NCBI GenBank assembly: GCA_963921195.1
Contig: OY992540.1
Coordinates: forward strand, 44,539,890 to 44,603,889
Source: Pegoplata infirma
Lineage: Eukaryota; Arthropoda; Insecta; Diptera; Anthomyiidae
Reading direction: 5' to 3'
Length of the DNA: 64,000 nucleotides
Shown: positions 33,996-45,304 of the stretch, in pieces
How the letters are laid out: each line of letters starts with the position of its first letter
Numbering within the stretch: position 1 is the first letter of the stretch
Made by a program: the position numbers and the translations under genes
Notes under the pieces: model-generated
Seen by the model: the letters and a program-made list of their open reading frames with translations, nothing else
The model's database searches: none
What the model was told of the DNA's origin: nothing

Positions 33996-36756
33996 TGGGG
34001 CATTCCAAGCCAAATCACTCACTTTTAGACCCGACCCCTTTCGATTTATTTTATTTTTGGATATGTTTTAGTCCTTATTAAATGCAACTTGGACACCAAT
34101 TTTCAGCCTTTTATTCCAAAATGGCGTTGAGTAATCAATTTTTGAAAATGGCGATTTTCTCCAAAAAATTTAAAAAATTAAATTTTTAATTAATTTTGAC
34201 CATTAAAAATAGATATTTTAAAAAATAGTTGGACAACGTTTTGTTGGAATTTAAATGTAGTTTTAGAAAAAAAATATGAAAAAATTATTCGAAGTAATTA
34301 TCACTTATTTTTTGACGTTTAAAAATTAAAATCGACTTTTTGAAAAAGTCCGAAACCTTAGATTTTTTTTGTAAAAAACTATAAAAATTCTACTCGCAAC
34401 TTTTAAGCCATAACTCGAGATGTGATCGCAATTCTTTCTATTTTTTTTTAATTTTTAAAATTGCACCTTTTATGTTTTGGCTCTGATTTATTTTATATAG
34501 AGCTCAAAAAAAAAAATTGGTAGATACTGACCCTAACTTACCCTAAATATATTCATTTGGAGGTAAATATACGTCTCACAAAAATTTAGGACGATCGGAC
34601 ATGTGTAAGGCGTTTAGCATGGACCTTGAAGTTTAAAAAACGGATTTCAAGGAAAAATATGAATTTTTTTCTGTTTTCGCAATTTTTTTGGTATTTTAAG
34701 TTAAGTTTTAATTCAAGTGATTACAGAATTATGATGTAGAGTAAAATGCCTTTTTAATAAGGTACTAAAAACTAAAATCGGTTGAAAATCAGCCAAGTTA
34801 TTACAACTTCCCCAGGCATCTAGCGTATGTCATACCACTTGATTAAAAAATACGAGTCCCTTTTTTTAAATTTATCGAAATTTTCTACTGTAATAACATT
34901 TTTTCATTATTCATGTATCAGTGTAATATTTTTTTGACTTTTCCAAATTTTAAAACAAAAAAAAAGATTTTTTTTTTTAAATAGAGATTTCAAAAGGTTG
35001 TTGAAAATGCAGGCATTTTTAGCACTAATTTAAAAAATGTTAGCAAAACGCAATATGAAAAATACTTGTCATCTAATTACATTTGAACTTGAAGAATAAA
35101 AAAATGTTATTACAGTAGAAAATTTCAATGAATTTCCAAAATCGTATTATATTGCTTAATCAAGTGTTCTGCCATACGTTAGATGCCTAGGGAAGTTGTA
35201 ATAACTTGTCTGATTTTCCACCGATTTCAGTCTTTGGTACCTTATTAGAGAGGTATTTTACTCCGTATTATAATTCTGTAACCACTTGAATTAAAACTTC
35301 CCAGCAAAACTTTGGTAATGGGTAGTGATTATATAACACATTACCAGGTAATGTATATACCTTATTTGTAGCATTATTTTAGGATGTCTTACCAAACATT
35401 TGTTCCACAACGTATTATTTTCAAGTGAAAAATAATGCATTACTAATAATTTGATACGTAATGCATGATTATTGGAAAAAATGTATTTCATAGTTATAAT
35501 TTCTAAACATTAAATCATGGATGACTTATATTTGGTTACATTATGTATTATTTGAAAGTTTGAAATAATGCATTATTTATAATTGGATGCATAATGCATT
35601 ACAATAACATAAAAAATAATTATTTTATAAAAAAATGCATAAGTTTAAACTAGAGATGGGCTCACGACAGAAAATTTCTAACACACACACTCACGAGCAT
35701 ATTTTATCTACTTACACTCACTTACAATCACGTGAGTAAATTTAATACAAAATTACTTTTTCACTACTCGTAACACCTTATATATTATCTTCTGGTATGC
35801 TATATTATTTCATTTCTCGTAACCTATAAAATATCATATATTTTACACCTTACTCGTATTCTTCGTTATAAATTTATGACTTATTTTATACCTTACTGGT
35901 ATTCTTTGTGATAATGTGGATGCATTACTTTGAGTCTCATCGCCTGTTAAAATCATCAATGCTGCAATGTATAAAATAAGAGATCCTATACCTTATTTTA
36001 TACCTTATTTGGTAATCTGAGTTTTGCTGGGTTAACTTAAAATACCAAAAAAATTGAGAAAACAGAAAAAAATTCATATTTTTCCTTGTAATCCGTTTTC
36101 TCAACTTCAAGGCCCATGCGGAACACCTTATCCATGTCCGATCGTTCTTAATTTTTGTGAGGCGTATTTTTGCCTCGAAATGAATATATTTAGGGTAAGT
36201 TAGGGTCAGTATCTACCAATTTATTTTTTTTTTTTGGAGCACCATATAAAATAAATCAGAGTCAAAAAATAAAAGGTGCAATTTTCAAAATTTGAAAAAA
36301 ATAGAACAAATTGCGATCACATCTCGAATTATGGCTTAAAAGTTTCGTAATTAAGAGAAGAACTTTAAGACGTTTGTAAAAAAAAAATCGAAGGTTTCGG
36401 ACTTTTTCAAAAAACCGATTTTAATTTTTAAACGTTAAAAAATAAGTGATAATTACTTCGAATAATTTCCTTAATTTTTTTTTTTTAAACTACATTTAAA
36501 TACCAACAAAACGTTGTCCAACTTTTTTTAAGATATCTATATTTTTAACTGGTCAAAATTAATTGAAAATTTTAATTTTTCCATTTTTTTGAAAAAATCG
36601 CCATTTTGAAAAATTGATTACTCAACACCATCTTGGAATAAAAGGCTGAAAATTGGTGTCCAAGTTACATTTAATAAGAACTAAAACATATCCAAAAATA
36701 AAATAAATCGAAATGGGTCGGGTCTAAAAGTGAGTGATTTGGCCTGGAATGCCCCA
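33996..36756. mobile_element. 2.8 kb palindrome (TGGGGCATTCCA ends)
   Basis: Ends TGGGGCATTCCAAGCCAAAT and ATTTGGCCTGGAATGCCCCA; the site was AAGTATATATATTATTG by comparison with other (GTCY)n copies, giving a TA (possibly TATA) duplication. Arms pair throughout (GTGAGTGATTT, AAAAAGTCCGAAACCT, GTCAGTATCTACCAAT, GATGCCTAGGGAAGTTG and their complements) and meet near 35000. The right arm is interrupted by the CCCAGC element 35300-36031. Related to 7683-9924. No coding frame found. Confidence 0.88.
35300..36031 (+). mobile_element. CCCAGCAAAACTT element, 732 bp, with empty site in partner arm
   Basis: Ends CCCAGCAAAACTTTGGTAAT and ATCTGAGTTTTGCTGGG; reverse complement of the element at 15084-15814. 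In the left arm of the host palindrome the site is uninterrupted (TTAAGTTAAGTTTTAATTC at 34693). The inferred target is AAAACTTAACTT, and flanks AAAACTT and TTAACTT imply a short TT to TTAA duplication. A TTAA target would fit piggyBac-like elements, TWA would fit PIF/Harbinger; the data do not decide. Confidence 0.88.
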
Positions 36757-37484
36757 TATATTATTGATCAGTGATCGATTCTAAGACATTCTAGCGATGT
36801 CCGTCCGTCCGTCTGTCCGTCCGTCTGTCCGTCCGTCTGTAGTTAACACCATACAGTCCAAAATAAAAGATCTAGGCTCCTCAAGTGTGGCAGAAATATG
36901 TCTTATGGTCCTAGGCAGGTTAAGTTCGGAAATGGGCAAAATCGGACCAGGGGGGAAAAAGTTCCCCCTTGAAGAACTAAACCAACCTCTGAAAAATATA
37001 ATTTTTTTACATGATTTTTTGTCTTTTTGTTAAACAAATGCAACATTTTTATGCTACAAGAAGTTCAAAGTCCTTCATTTGGAACCTGAGAATTCAAAAA
37101 TGTAGTTTTCTCGGTGCGCCCCCCTTTTATGGGCGTCGAACAAAAAAATTTTTAAATTATGATAAACTTGCAAAACACATAAGAATGAATTTTAAACACA
37201 TATTCGAGAGGAAATTTGTTCCCCAATCCCCAAAATGAAACGCCCCTTCATTTTTTTTTGCATGTTAGAGGATATAAATGATTTGGCACAGCCGTATTTA
37301 ACACTCTCACTTGTTTAAGTTTGTTTTTTGCGAAAATGTGTAAAATTTGAACTACTTTATATGGGGAAGTATATACGTACGACCCCCAAAAATAGATATA
37401 ATAATCTGTATTAAGTTTAAGCGAAATTCCTCTTAGTTTGGCTTTTATTAAAATTTTCCCGAAAGGCCATCATTTTTCATAAGG

Positions 37485-37620
37485 TGTCATTCCGTTTGTA
37501 ACTCATCGAAATATCGGTCTGGGTACCCATAAAGTATATATATTCATGATCCCTGATCGATTTTAAGACATTCTAGCGATGTCCGTCTGTCTGTCTGTCT
37601 GAGGAAATGATGATGACGCA
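37485..37620 (+). mobile_element. (GTCY)n repeat fragment
   Basis: GTCATTCCGTTTGTAACTC, CGAAATATCGGTCTGGG, CATAAAGTATATATATTC, TTTTAAGACATTCTAGCG, GTCCGTCTGTCTGTCTGTCT. Confidence 0.8.
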
Positions 37621-37841
37621 CAGTGGGTTAGAATATTATATTTTTTTATTGACGAACTAATATAAACACTAGACCACCCAAATTTGCAAAAGTTTTTTTT
37701 TGTTTGCTCCACCGGCAGTTTCTGATAGATTGGCCATAAAAAATAATATCTGTGGAAGAACTGGATCTATCGGTTGCATACAGGCCAGTCGATTTGAACT
37801 TTTGACCCTAAAAGTGACCTAAAAACACTACAAAGCTTTAA

Positions 37842-38268
37842 CCCAGCAAAAACTTGCATTACCAAGTAATGAAATTTGTAATGGGAAATTCAAAAGTTAT
37901 AAGTACTTCTGATTCGAATTACCTTTCCCATTACATTTACAAGCAAATGTGCCAAATGTAATGATTATCAAAACAGTATTAATAAATAATTACGTAAGTA
38001 CTTATAGGTAATGAAAAAATTATTTTAAAAAAAAATTTTAAAAAATAAAAAAATATTTAAATTTATTTTATTTTTAATGAAAATAATGTACAGTGAGTCA
38101 AAAAGTGAAAATCTAGTTCTGAAATTTTTTTATTTTATTATAATTACTTAGGTAAGTCATTATTAATAAGTCCTTATTTTACATTTTAAAATAATGCTAA
38201 AGGTAATTTTCTGTCATTACTAAGTAATTAGAATGGTAATGATGTGTCATTACCAAGTTTTTGCTGGG
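37842..38268. mobile_element. CCCAGCAAAAACTTG element, 427 bp
   Basis: Ends CCCAGCAAAAACTTGCATTA and (complement) CCCAGCAAAAACTTGGTAAT, followed inside by ACCAAGTAATG and its complement. Interior rich in AAGTAATTA/ATTACTTA motifs, an expansion of the subterminal sequence. A shorter subfamily of the 731-bp elements. TSD unclear. Confidence 0.85.
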
Positions 38269-38345
38269 AAAGTGCCATAACTCATAAAATATGCGTTTTT
38301 CCAAAAAATTCTATATAAGTTTTATTTTGCAGAATAAGAAAGCAA

Positions 38346-38909
38346 CACTCAAAAAAATAAAACTGTAAAGTTAACAAACTTTTTTTTGTTAACTCGAGTT
38401 TACTGGCTTTTTAGCAAATTTTTAGTTAAAATCAGCGTTTTAACTACTTTTTTTAGTTAAGTTCGATTTACGAAAATACTAGTTTTGTACAAATTTGGAA
38501 TTAATTTTTTTTGTTGACTTTAAAACTGAGTTTACGAATTTTTACTAATTAATTTGCTGATTTTTTGTAACATTTTTGTCAAGTCGAAAATTTTAAACAT
38601 TTCTTGTGTAGCCTCCTATGCAAATCTCATTAGTCCTACTTAAGCTGAACTTAACGCTGTGAAAAATATTTTTTTTTTTTTATTTAAAACAAAAGGTTAG
38701 CTGAATTCATCTAATAAAAAATGTTACGAAATTTTCAGCTGAATTTTTAGTTAAAATTACTGTTTTTTTGCTACATTCATTCTACGAAAAGTTAACTAAA
38801 TATTTTTTGTTAAATTAACTAGAAATTTAGTAGGTTCAAAATCAGGTGTTTTTTTTAGTTAAATTTAACTAAATTTTTTGCCAACTTTACAGTTTTTTTT
38901 TTTTGAGTG
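38346..38909. mobile_element. CACTC-ended inverted-repeat element, 564 bp
   Basis: Ends CACTCAAAAAAATAAAACTG and CAGTTTTTTTTTTTTGAGTG with paired GTAAAGTT/AACTTTAC next to them. The interior repeats TTTAGTTAA and TTAACTA motifs. The flanks AA/AA could be a 2-bp TSD but could be chance. Confidence 0.75.
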
Positions 38910-39249
38910 AAACATTTCCTTCATACAAATTTTCAGCCTAAGTCTAAGAGAACGTGGTGTTTTTGGCGGTTAAAGTAAAAATTTATGTGAAGACTTAATT
39001 TAAAACGACCCTCGTTAAAATTTGCTCGGAGATCAAAATAGTCGGTGTCCATTATTTTGTAGAGTAAGATATGTAGTTTTCATAAACCAATTACTTTTGA
39101 AATTTATATGGGTAATTTCATTACAGAAGAGTCCAAAGCTGACTTTGAAGTTTCGATTTTCCAAATGCTGTATAGAACTGTTATTTTACAGAGTTTCTAG
39201 AAAAATATTTGTTAAATAATCCACCATTTAGGAAAGAAAAACTCTTTAA

Positions 39250-40000
39250 ATTTACATATATTTGTAAAATGCATTTGATGCAAGCAGAATTTGACAGAAA
39301 AAAATCTGTAAATTAACAGAGTTTAGTAAAATAAAAAAATTTCATGAACGTGGGTTCGATTCCAATCAGAGTTAAGTCTGTTGATGAAAAAACATATAGA
39401 AAAAACAGTCTTACAAAAATCAAACAATTTAAATGCAATGTAATTTTCACCACTGAAGACGTAGAGGTGGCTACAGAAACCATGGTCTGGAATAAATCCA
39501 CATTAAAAATAATCTTTATAAATACAATGTATTCTTCTTCAATCAAAAACCCTTAATAACAAACAGAAATGGCATACGCCGATAAAAACACTAAAAAAAA
39601 AAAGATTTTAAAAAGATTTTTTTGGAACTTTTTTAACATTTTCTCAACAAAAAAATGCAGATAAAATGAAGGTGTTTTTACAGAAAATTCTGTTTTTAAC
39701 TATGAAATTAAGATTACATCGAAATAAGTAAAAATACAGATAAAACTTAGGTTTTTGGTTATAAAGAGTATTTCGCTTAAATCTGTATTTTAGCAGAAAA
39801 CTCAGTTAATTATCTGTAAAATTAAGATTACAAAGTTAAAAGTTATATAACAGATGAAACTTTGTTTTTTGTCACAACAAAATACAAAGTATTTTCTTTA
39901 AATTTGTATTTTGACAGAAAACTCTGTCAAATATGTGTTGAATTGATATTACATTCATTTTACAGAGTATTTTACAGAGTTACTATTTTGAGTGGACTTA
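39250..40000. repeat. ACAGAAAA/CTCTGTAAA repeat region ending in TTTTGAGTG
   Basis: Repeated blocks CAGAAAACTC(A/T)GT, AATCTGTA, AAATTAAGATTACA and CAGATAAAAC. The right end is GTTACTATTTTGAGTG (39998); a matching left end is not clear. It contains the B-box-like fragment near 39350. Confidence 0.55.
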
Positions 40001-40112
40001 TTTGAAAAATAAGTGATTTTTATTATGTTAAAAAAATGCACTTTGAAAATGTTCCTCTTATTTAAGAACAGGGCTAATGGTCACAGGAAGGTTAAAAAAT
40101 TAGACCAGGGGA

Positions 40113-40511
40113 AAATTTAATGGTGTTTTCTTTTCTGGCAAAAAAATGTGCCTTTTTTTCCATTTCGCCCCAAAAATTATGTTTTTGTGTTCTTTTCTAA
40201 AAAAATGCCAACCCTTATAAAGAATATCGTGTTCTTTTCTAAAAATGTCTGCCTTATAAAGTGCAAAAAGTCGCACTTTTTACCCCGTAAAAAATCACGG
40301 GGTTGAAATTGCCTTATACAAGAGCTGACTTTTTCTGTGTTGTTTTCTCAAAACAGCTGTTAAAAAAATACAGGGCAGAGTATTGCTGTATGTTGTGTTC
40401 TATTCCAGTCAAAAAAAATGAAAATTTTTAAAGGTGTGAGTTAAACATTTTAAAAATGTGTACCCTAAAATGGCAAACATTTTTTTCAGAAAAGAAAACA
40501 CCATAAAATTT
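40113..40511. mobile_element. 400-bp inverted-repeat element (GGTGTTTTCTTTTCTG ends)
   Basis: AATGGTGTTTTCTTTTCTGG with CAAAAAAATGT at the left pairs with ACATTTTTTTCAGAAAAGAA and AACACCAT at the right. The interior repeats TGTTCTTTTCTAAAAA and TGCCTTATA(A/C)A, again copies of the end motif, plus a hairpin ACCCCGT-AAAAAATC-ACGGGGT. Confidence 0.8.
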
Positions 40512-40599
40512 CCAAATAAGATTTTTTTAAAACTCAGCAACCATAATCAGAAAAATTTTAGAAAAATTTTTATTAGCTTTTAAAACTGATTGTGAGTAA

Positions 40600-40705
40600 C
40601 AGATTTTTTTTTTTAATCCATTTCAACAGAAAAATCTGCTAAAAGTTCGCTAATTCAAACTGAAAGTTGTTTTACCGATTTTTCGAAAGAGTTTTTCTCC
40701 TGAGT
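40600..40705 (-). repeat. repeat shared with 49309-49400 and 63120-63200
   Basis: On the minus strand: ACACTCAGGAGAAAAACTCT, AATCGGTAAAACAACTTTCA, GTTTGAATTAGCGAACTTTT. The other two copies read CTCAAAAGAAAAACT, AATCTGTAAAA, GACTTTCAATTTGA. Probably one terminal region of a CACTC-ended element family. Confidence 0.75.
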
Positions 40706-40994
40706 GTAGATGCTTTGAAAATAGTTTAAAGTTTAAATTTCTAAAATAACTAACTTCTTGTCACAATACTGTAATTTAACTTGAATACTGTTTCATAGCA
40801 ACAATGTTTATTTAAACATTTGCATACCTGTGAGCAATTTCTAACAAACATTAATTACATTTTAACCTCATGAGAATTTCTTGGCTCATACCAACTTTAC
40901 ACTTGATTACAGTTGAACTTTTTGACACTTAAATTGTTAAAATGCTTAAACGATGGAGTATCGATTGAACGAAAAGAACTGACAAGGGAGGTCT

Positions 40995-41500
40995 TTTACA
41001 GATCACCCACCGATTGTCCTGAAACTGGACTATGGGAAAGAGGGGAGGAAAATAAGGGTGACCTGTTTTTTCTTAGCTGCCCAATCTCACATTTTGCGGG
41101 TCAAAGGGGAGGGGAAAACCGGAATGTTGTTAGTTTTTTGGGGATTTTTCACATTTTCTTCAAAAGAAACTATATGAACATTTTATACAAATCGAAAGGT
41201 TTTTTTAATACCAATCCAATGGTGTATCGGTGATGTCCAAATTTGGCTTCGTTAAGTCTTTATTTATACGGAGAGGTATGTACGACCGCCAAACTCACAT
41301 ATAATTATGTCTAAATATAGCTGACCCTTATATTTGCGTTTGGCGAAATTCCAGCTAGTTCGGATTTTATTCGGATTTTCCCGAAAGACCCCATTTTTTC
41401 ATAAGGTGGCAACCCTGTTTTAAATTTGAGATTGGTCAGCTGAAAAAATTTGTTCAGCTGATTTTTTTTTTGAAGTTTCAGGACAATCGGTGTGTGCCCT
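40995..41500. repeat. inverted-repeat unit (CACCGATTGTCCTGAAACT)
   Basis: CACCGATTGTCCTGAAACT at 41008 and AGTTTCAGGACAATCGGTG at 41475. Inside are blocks shared with 33740-33900 (AACTATATGAACATT, CCAATCCAATGGTGTATCGG) and with 37320-37480 (CGAAATTCC, TTTTCCCGAAAG, TTTTTCATAAGG). The 106-codon frame across it is therefore repeat sequence, not a supported gene. Confidence 0.65.
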
Positions 41501-41539
41501 CTATCTAAATCTTGAGCTAAATTTTTCCTCTAAAAGTTT

Positions 41540-42880
41540 GTACAAACTAAACCGTTGTTCCTCATCTCGGGTCTCTGCTGTATGCATTTTTTTTCTAATC
41601 CACATACACTGTAAACATACTACATCCAATCTAATCGAGTTGACAAATATGTATGCACTAGTATAAATATTCTGTTTTGTTATGATTGGATTATGTAGTT
41701 TTTCCTCATTTCATTTAGAATTGAAAAATCTTGTTAAATGCACCAATACGAATATCATCAGCAGCATCATCATGACCATTATGAACATCACTTCTAATGG
41801 TACTTCAAAATGTTAAAATTCATTGTGTGTTTCACATAAAATTCACAAAAATCTAGTTGTACTTTTTTTTTTGTGTTTGGACAGTTCGTTGCACTTTATC
41901 TATTTCTATTTTTCTTCTGCTTAAATTCCCAGAATAAATTCGCAAAGCAAAAAATGAATTAAACTACTTTTGAACTCAAAATGGAATCAAATGAAAGTGA
42001 AGAAACATTAACGGTGATTTGATGTTGCAAATAGTTCAGTTGGAAAAAATTGTAAGGATTTTTAACATTTTAAATGAATTACCCACAGAAAAGAGGTTTC
42101 GGAAAAACTACTTCAAAAGATCCAAAGGAATAAAATTTCGTTGCAATTACAATATTTCACCATTGGTACCGTCATTGTAAGAAATTATGTTTTCCACAAA
42201 AGTAAATTTTTTAAAAAAATATTTTTAAGTCAATTTTTTTTCCAATTTCAAACATTAAAAATTTTAAAAATAGTTTAATAGTATTTATTCAGTAATTAGC
42301 TAATTTTTCTAACAACCCAAACGATTAATTTTTTTAAGTGCAGTGAAAGAACCCAGCAGAAATAAATCGAGATTTTGGCGACACAGCATCTATTTATAGC
42401 ATACCGAAGCGCATCCAAAGAGCGCTCCTAAGGATGCAGTAAAAGTAAGGGGAAAAAAGTTTAATTTTTTGTTAAGATTTTTTATATAAAACTTACAATT
42501 TAAAATTATTTTTTGATAAAATTTCACACTTGCTTTCCTTTTTAATATTTTTAACACTTTTTGAATGAAAAAGTATGAGTTTTGGACGAAGACAGATGAT
42601 TTCACTGCATCATTATTGCGCATTTATCAGCGCTGCAAAGAGTGCTTCAATCATAACATATTTAACACATTTTGATTGATGATAAATAGGCTAACCAAAA
42701 AACAGCAAATGCTTTTTTGTTATTTCAAAGAATAAACCGATTTGGATTAAACACAGTCTGATAACGAAAAAACACAAATATTAAAATACATTTGTTTTAA
42801 CTTTTTTCTTGTAATTTATCTAGATTATTATTTTTTTTGAAATCAAAAAAATGTTGCTAAAATTTTTATTTCAAAAAAAT
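41540..42880. other. unassigned stretch
   Basis: AT-rich. A short CATCATCATGACCATTATG microsatellite near 41760. No element ends or genes recognised. Confidence 0.5.
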
Positions 42881-44490
42881 GTTTGCAGATTTTAAAATAT
42901 TTTTCAGTATTTGTAAAAACAATTTTTGACTCCACAATTTCCACTTTAATTTCAAATAATACAAATTATATTTCGAAAAACTTACAATCATATTTTAGAA
43001 ACTTAAATTATATTTATAAAATTTCCAATTATATTTCAAAAATTTCCAATTATTTTTCAGAAATTTTCATTTAAAACTCAAAAATTTACTATTATATTTC
43101 AAATATTTTCCAATTATATTTCCTAAATTTCTATTTCAGAAACTTCCACTTATATTTCAGAAATTTCCTTTTATATTACAAAAATTTCCAATTGTATTTA
43201 AGAAATTTACATTTGTATTTCCAAAATTTTCTAAATACTTTTCAGAAAATTGCATTTGTATTTTAAAAATTTCCATTTTGATTTCAAAATTTTCAAATTT
43301 TTTTTTGCTATTAGGAAAATTCCATTTAAATTTTAAAAAAATTCCATGAGTATTTTAGAAATTTCCAATTGTGTTTCAAAAATTTCTATACTAAAAATAT
43401 AATTTGTATTTTCTGAAATAAAAGTGGAAATGGTATAATTCAGAACTTTGAACTTTTTTTGACATAAAAATGTTTAATTTGTTTTCAAATTGTATTTCAG
43501 AAATAGTCAATTGTATTTCAGAAACAGTTAATTGTATTCTAGATTTTCAAATTGTGTTCCAGAAAGAGTCAATTGTATTTCAGAAAAAGTCAATTGTATG
43601 TGTTGATTGTATGTATTGTTGACCTTTGTATTTCAGAAATTTTCAACTGAAATTTCTGATATACACTTCCCGAGTAAAAATAAACATATATTACAATATA
43701 TAACTTGATACAAACATAATAAATTATATATGATTATACATACGTGAGATATTTTCTAAATTTTTTTAGTGCAGTCATATGTAGTAATATATAATTTAAT
43801 CATGATTCGGATTAGAAGGTGTACGGTTGATATATTTAAATAAAATTATATGAGGGTCAATACAAAATCTGTTTTTCTGTATAATTTAACATCAAATTAT
43901 ATATAGCTTATTCTGTTCCATATAAAACTTTATATGTTTCCAATTAACCAACAATTTTCTAAGTTTTTTAGGCAAAGTATAAAAAACTTCTTAAAATGTT
44001 CCTAAACATTTCCTTATTAGGGTTATGTATATCACCTATCTGGTTCGAAGCGTACCCAAACATTTTTTTGTTTTAGAAAATTATATGTTTGGTGAATGTA
44101 TCGTTGACCTGTGGTGTATCTCAACCCAAACCAAAAAACACCAGGATTTTATATGTTTTTATGCAATTATATCTAATTAGATCCACCAATATATGGCAAT
44201 GTCTGGTCAAAACTCGGATGAAATCAAATCATATTTTATACAAGTTGATCTTTTTTAATGCAAAAACATCCACCATTATTCGGATCAAATTGCGTATAAA
44301 TATATATTGTGTTACATATCATTATATATTGCATCATATAAAAATTTTTATTCGGGTTGCTTAAATCTGAAGTACAATTGAGTATTTCTGAAATACAATT
44401 GAAATACAATTCTGAAATACAATTGGAAAATCAGAAATACAATTGTCTATTTCTGAAATTCTATTGGAAAATCTGAAATACAATTGACTA
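42880..44490. repeat. TATTTCAGAAATTTCCAATT minisatellite, inverted at its centre
   Basis: Degenerate units of about 25 bp (TATTTCAGAAATTTCCAATT, later ATTGTATTTCAGAAA) run from 42900 to about 43640. Around 43634-43657 the sequence is CAGAAATTT-TCAACTG-AAATTTCTG. After the inserted element 43669-44356 the units are in reverse complement (CTGAAATACAATTG, 44370-44490). The array is therefore a large inverted repeat with a transposable element near its axis. Confidence 0.8.
43669..44356 (+). mobile_element. CCCGAGTAAAAAT element, copy 3
   Basis: 688 bp, ends CCCGAGTAAAAATAAACATA and ATATAAAAATTTTTATTCGGG, same orientation as copy 1 at 12873. The frame open in copy 1 has an upstream stop here (TTTTAGAAAATT), so it is not a conserved gene. 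Confidence 0.88.
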
Positions 44491-44493
44491 CAT

Positions 44494-44619
44494 GATACAT
44501 GAATTCACTGCATCTTTATTCTGCTTAAATCATCACTTAAAAGATACATGAATTCACTGCATCTTTATTCTGCTTAAATCAGCTCTGAATAGATACATGA
44601 ATTCACTGCATCTTTATAG
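44494..44619 (+). repeat. 49-bp tandem repeat, 2.6 copies
   Basis: Units start GATACATGAATTCACTGCAT at 44494, 44543 and 44592; nearly identical over TCTTTATTCTGCTTAAATCA, so recent. Confidence 0.92.
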
Positions 44620-45304
44620 CGAGTTTCCTTTCCAAAAGCTGCTGCCAGTTCAGCAAAATTTCTGCTTGGAAATCCACATTTTTTTTATCTCTAATGTTTT
44701 TGACCACCAATTTTATGTAAACAAAGAAAAAATTAAATTATTTTAATATCTCATTAACATACACTTAAGTGTACTATAATTAATAAACAATAACAACTCT
44801 TCTTTGTTTACAAAAAAAAATTTGATCAAACAAATTGGAGGTTTAAAAATGCGGATTTATTCTACCGTACTTAAAAAATTTCATTGTTGGTTTGGGTTGC
44901 TGGAAAAATTCGTTGATCACTGAATAAAAACTATTGAACAATTTTTAAAAAAGGTTTTAAAAAATCGACTTATAAATATTTAAAAAAAATTGTTTATAAA
45001 TAATTTAATTTTCCATCTCATTTAATATTTGCTCAATCTGGACACTATCAAGCTTAAACTGAAGCTTGGAAAATTTCCTACATAGGATTTTTTTTTTTAA
45101 TAGTAAAATAACAGTACCCTGCAAAAAAAGTCATTACCACTTCTCAGTGGAGTGCTTTAAAACTATAACAAATGTAATGAAATACAACAAAAAATACAAG
45201 ACAAAAACACACAAAATTTTTTTTCTACTCCAGAATACATAGATATTCAGTTCTTAACTCATTACCTATCGCGACACTTCCATACAAATGTAAGTACATA
45301 TTCA
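44620..45304. other. unassigned AT-rich stretch
   Basis: Nothing recognised. Confidence 0.5.

Larger units (their letters stand above)
33903..37318 (+). mobile_element. (GTCY)n element split by a 2.8 kb palindrome
   Basis: 5' part 33903-33995 (TATACCCTCCAACAGTATGG, CGAAATATCGGTCGGGGACC, CCCATAAAGTATATA). It resumes at 36757 (TATATTATTGATC, CTAAGACATTCTAGCG), with a long GTCCGTCCGTCTGTCCG tract (36799-36842), CCTAGGCAGGTTAAG and TTCCCCCTTGAAGAAC. It ends with a degenerate hairpin TTTGGCACAGCCGTATT and AACACTCTCACTTGTTT (37300). The two halves join exactly at the inserted palindrome. Confidence 0.8.

Noticed and set aside
40913..41233. 106-codon open frame with non-repetitive-looking composition
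   Set aside because: Its sequence is shared with repeat segments at 33740-33900 and 41475, including an inverted repeat, and no domain is recognisable.
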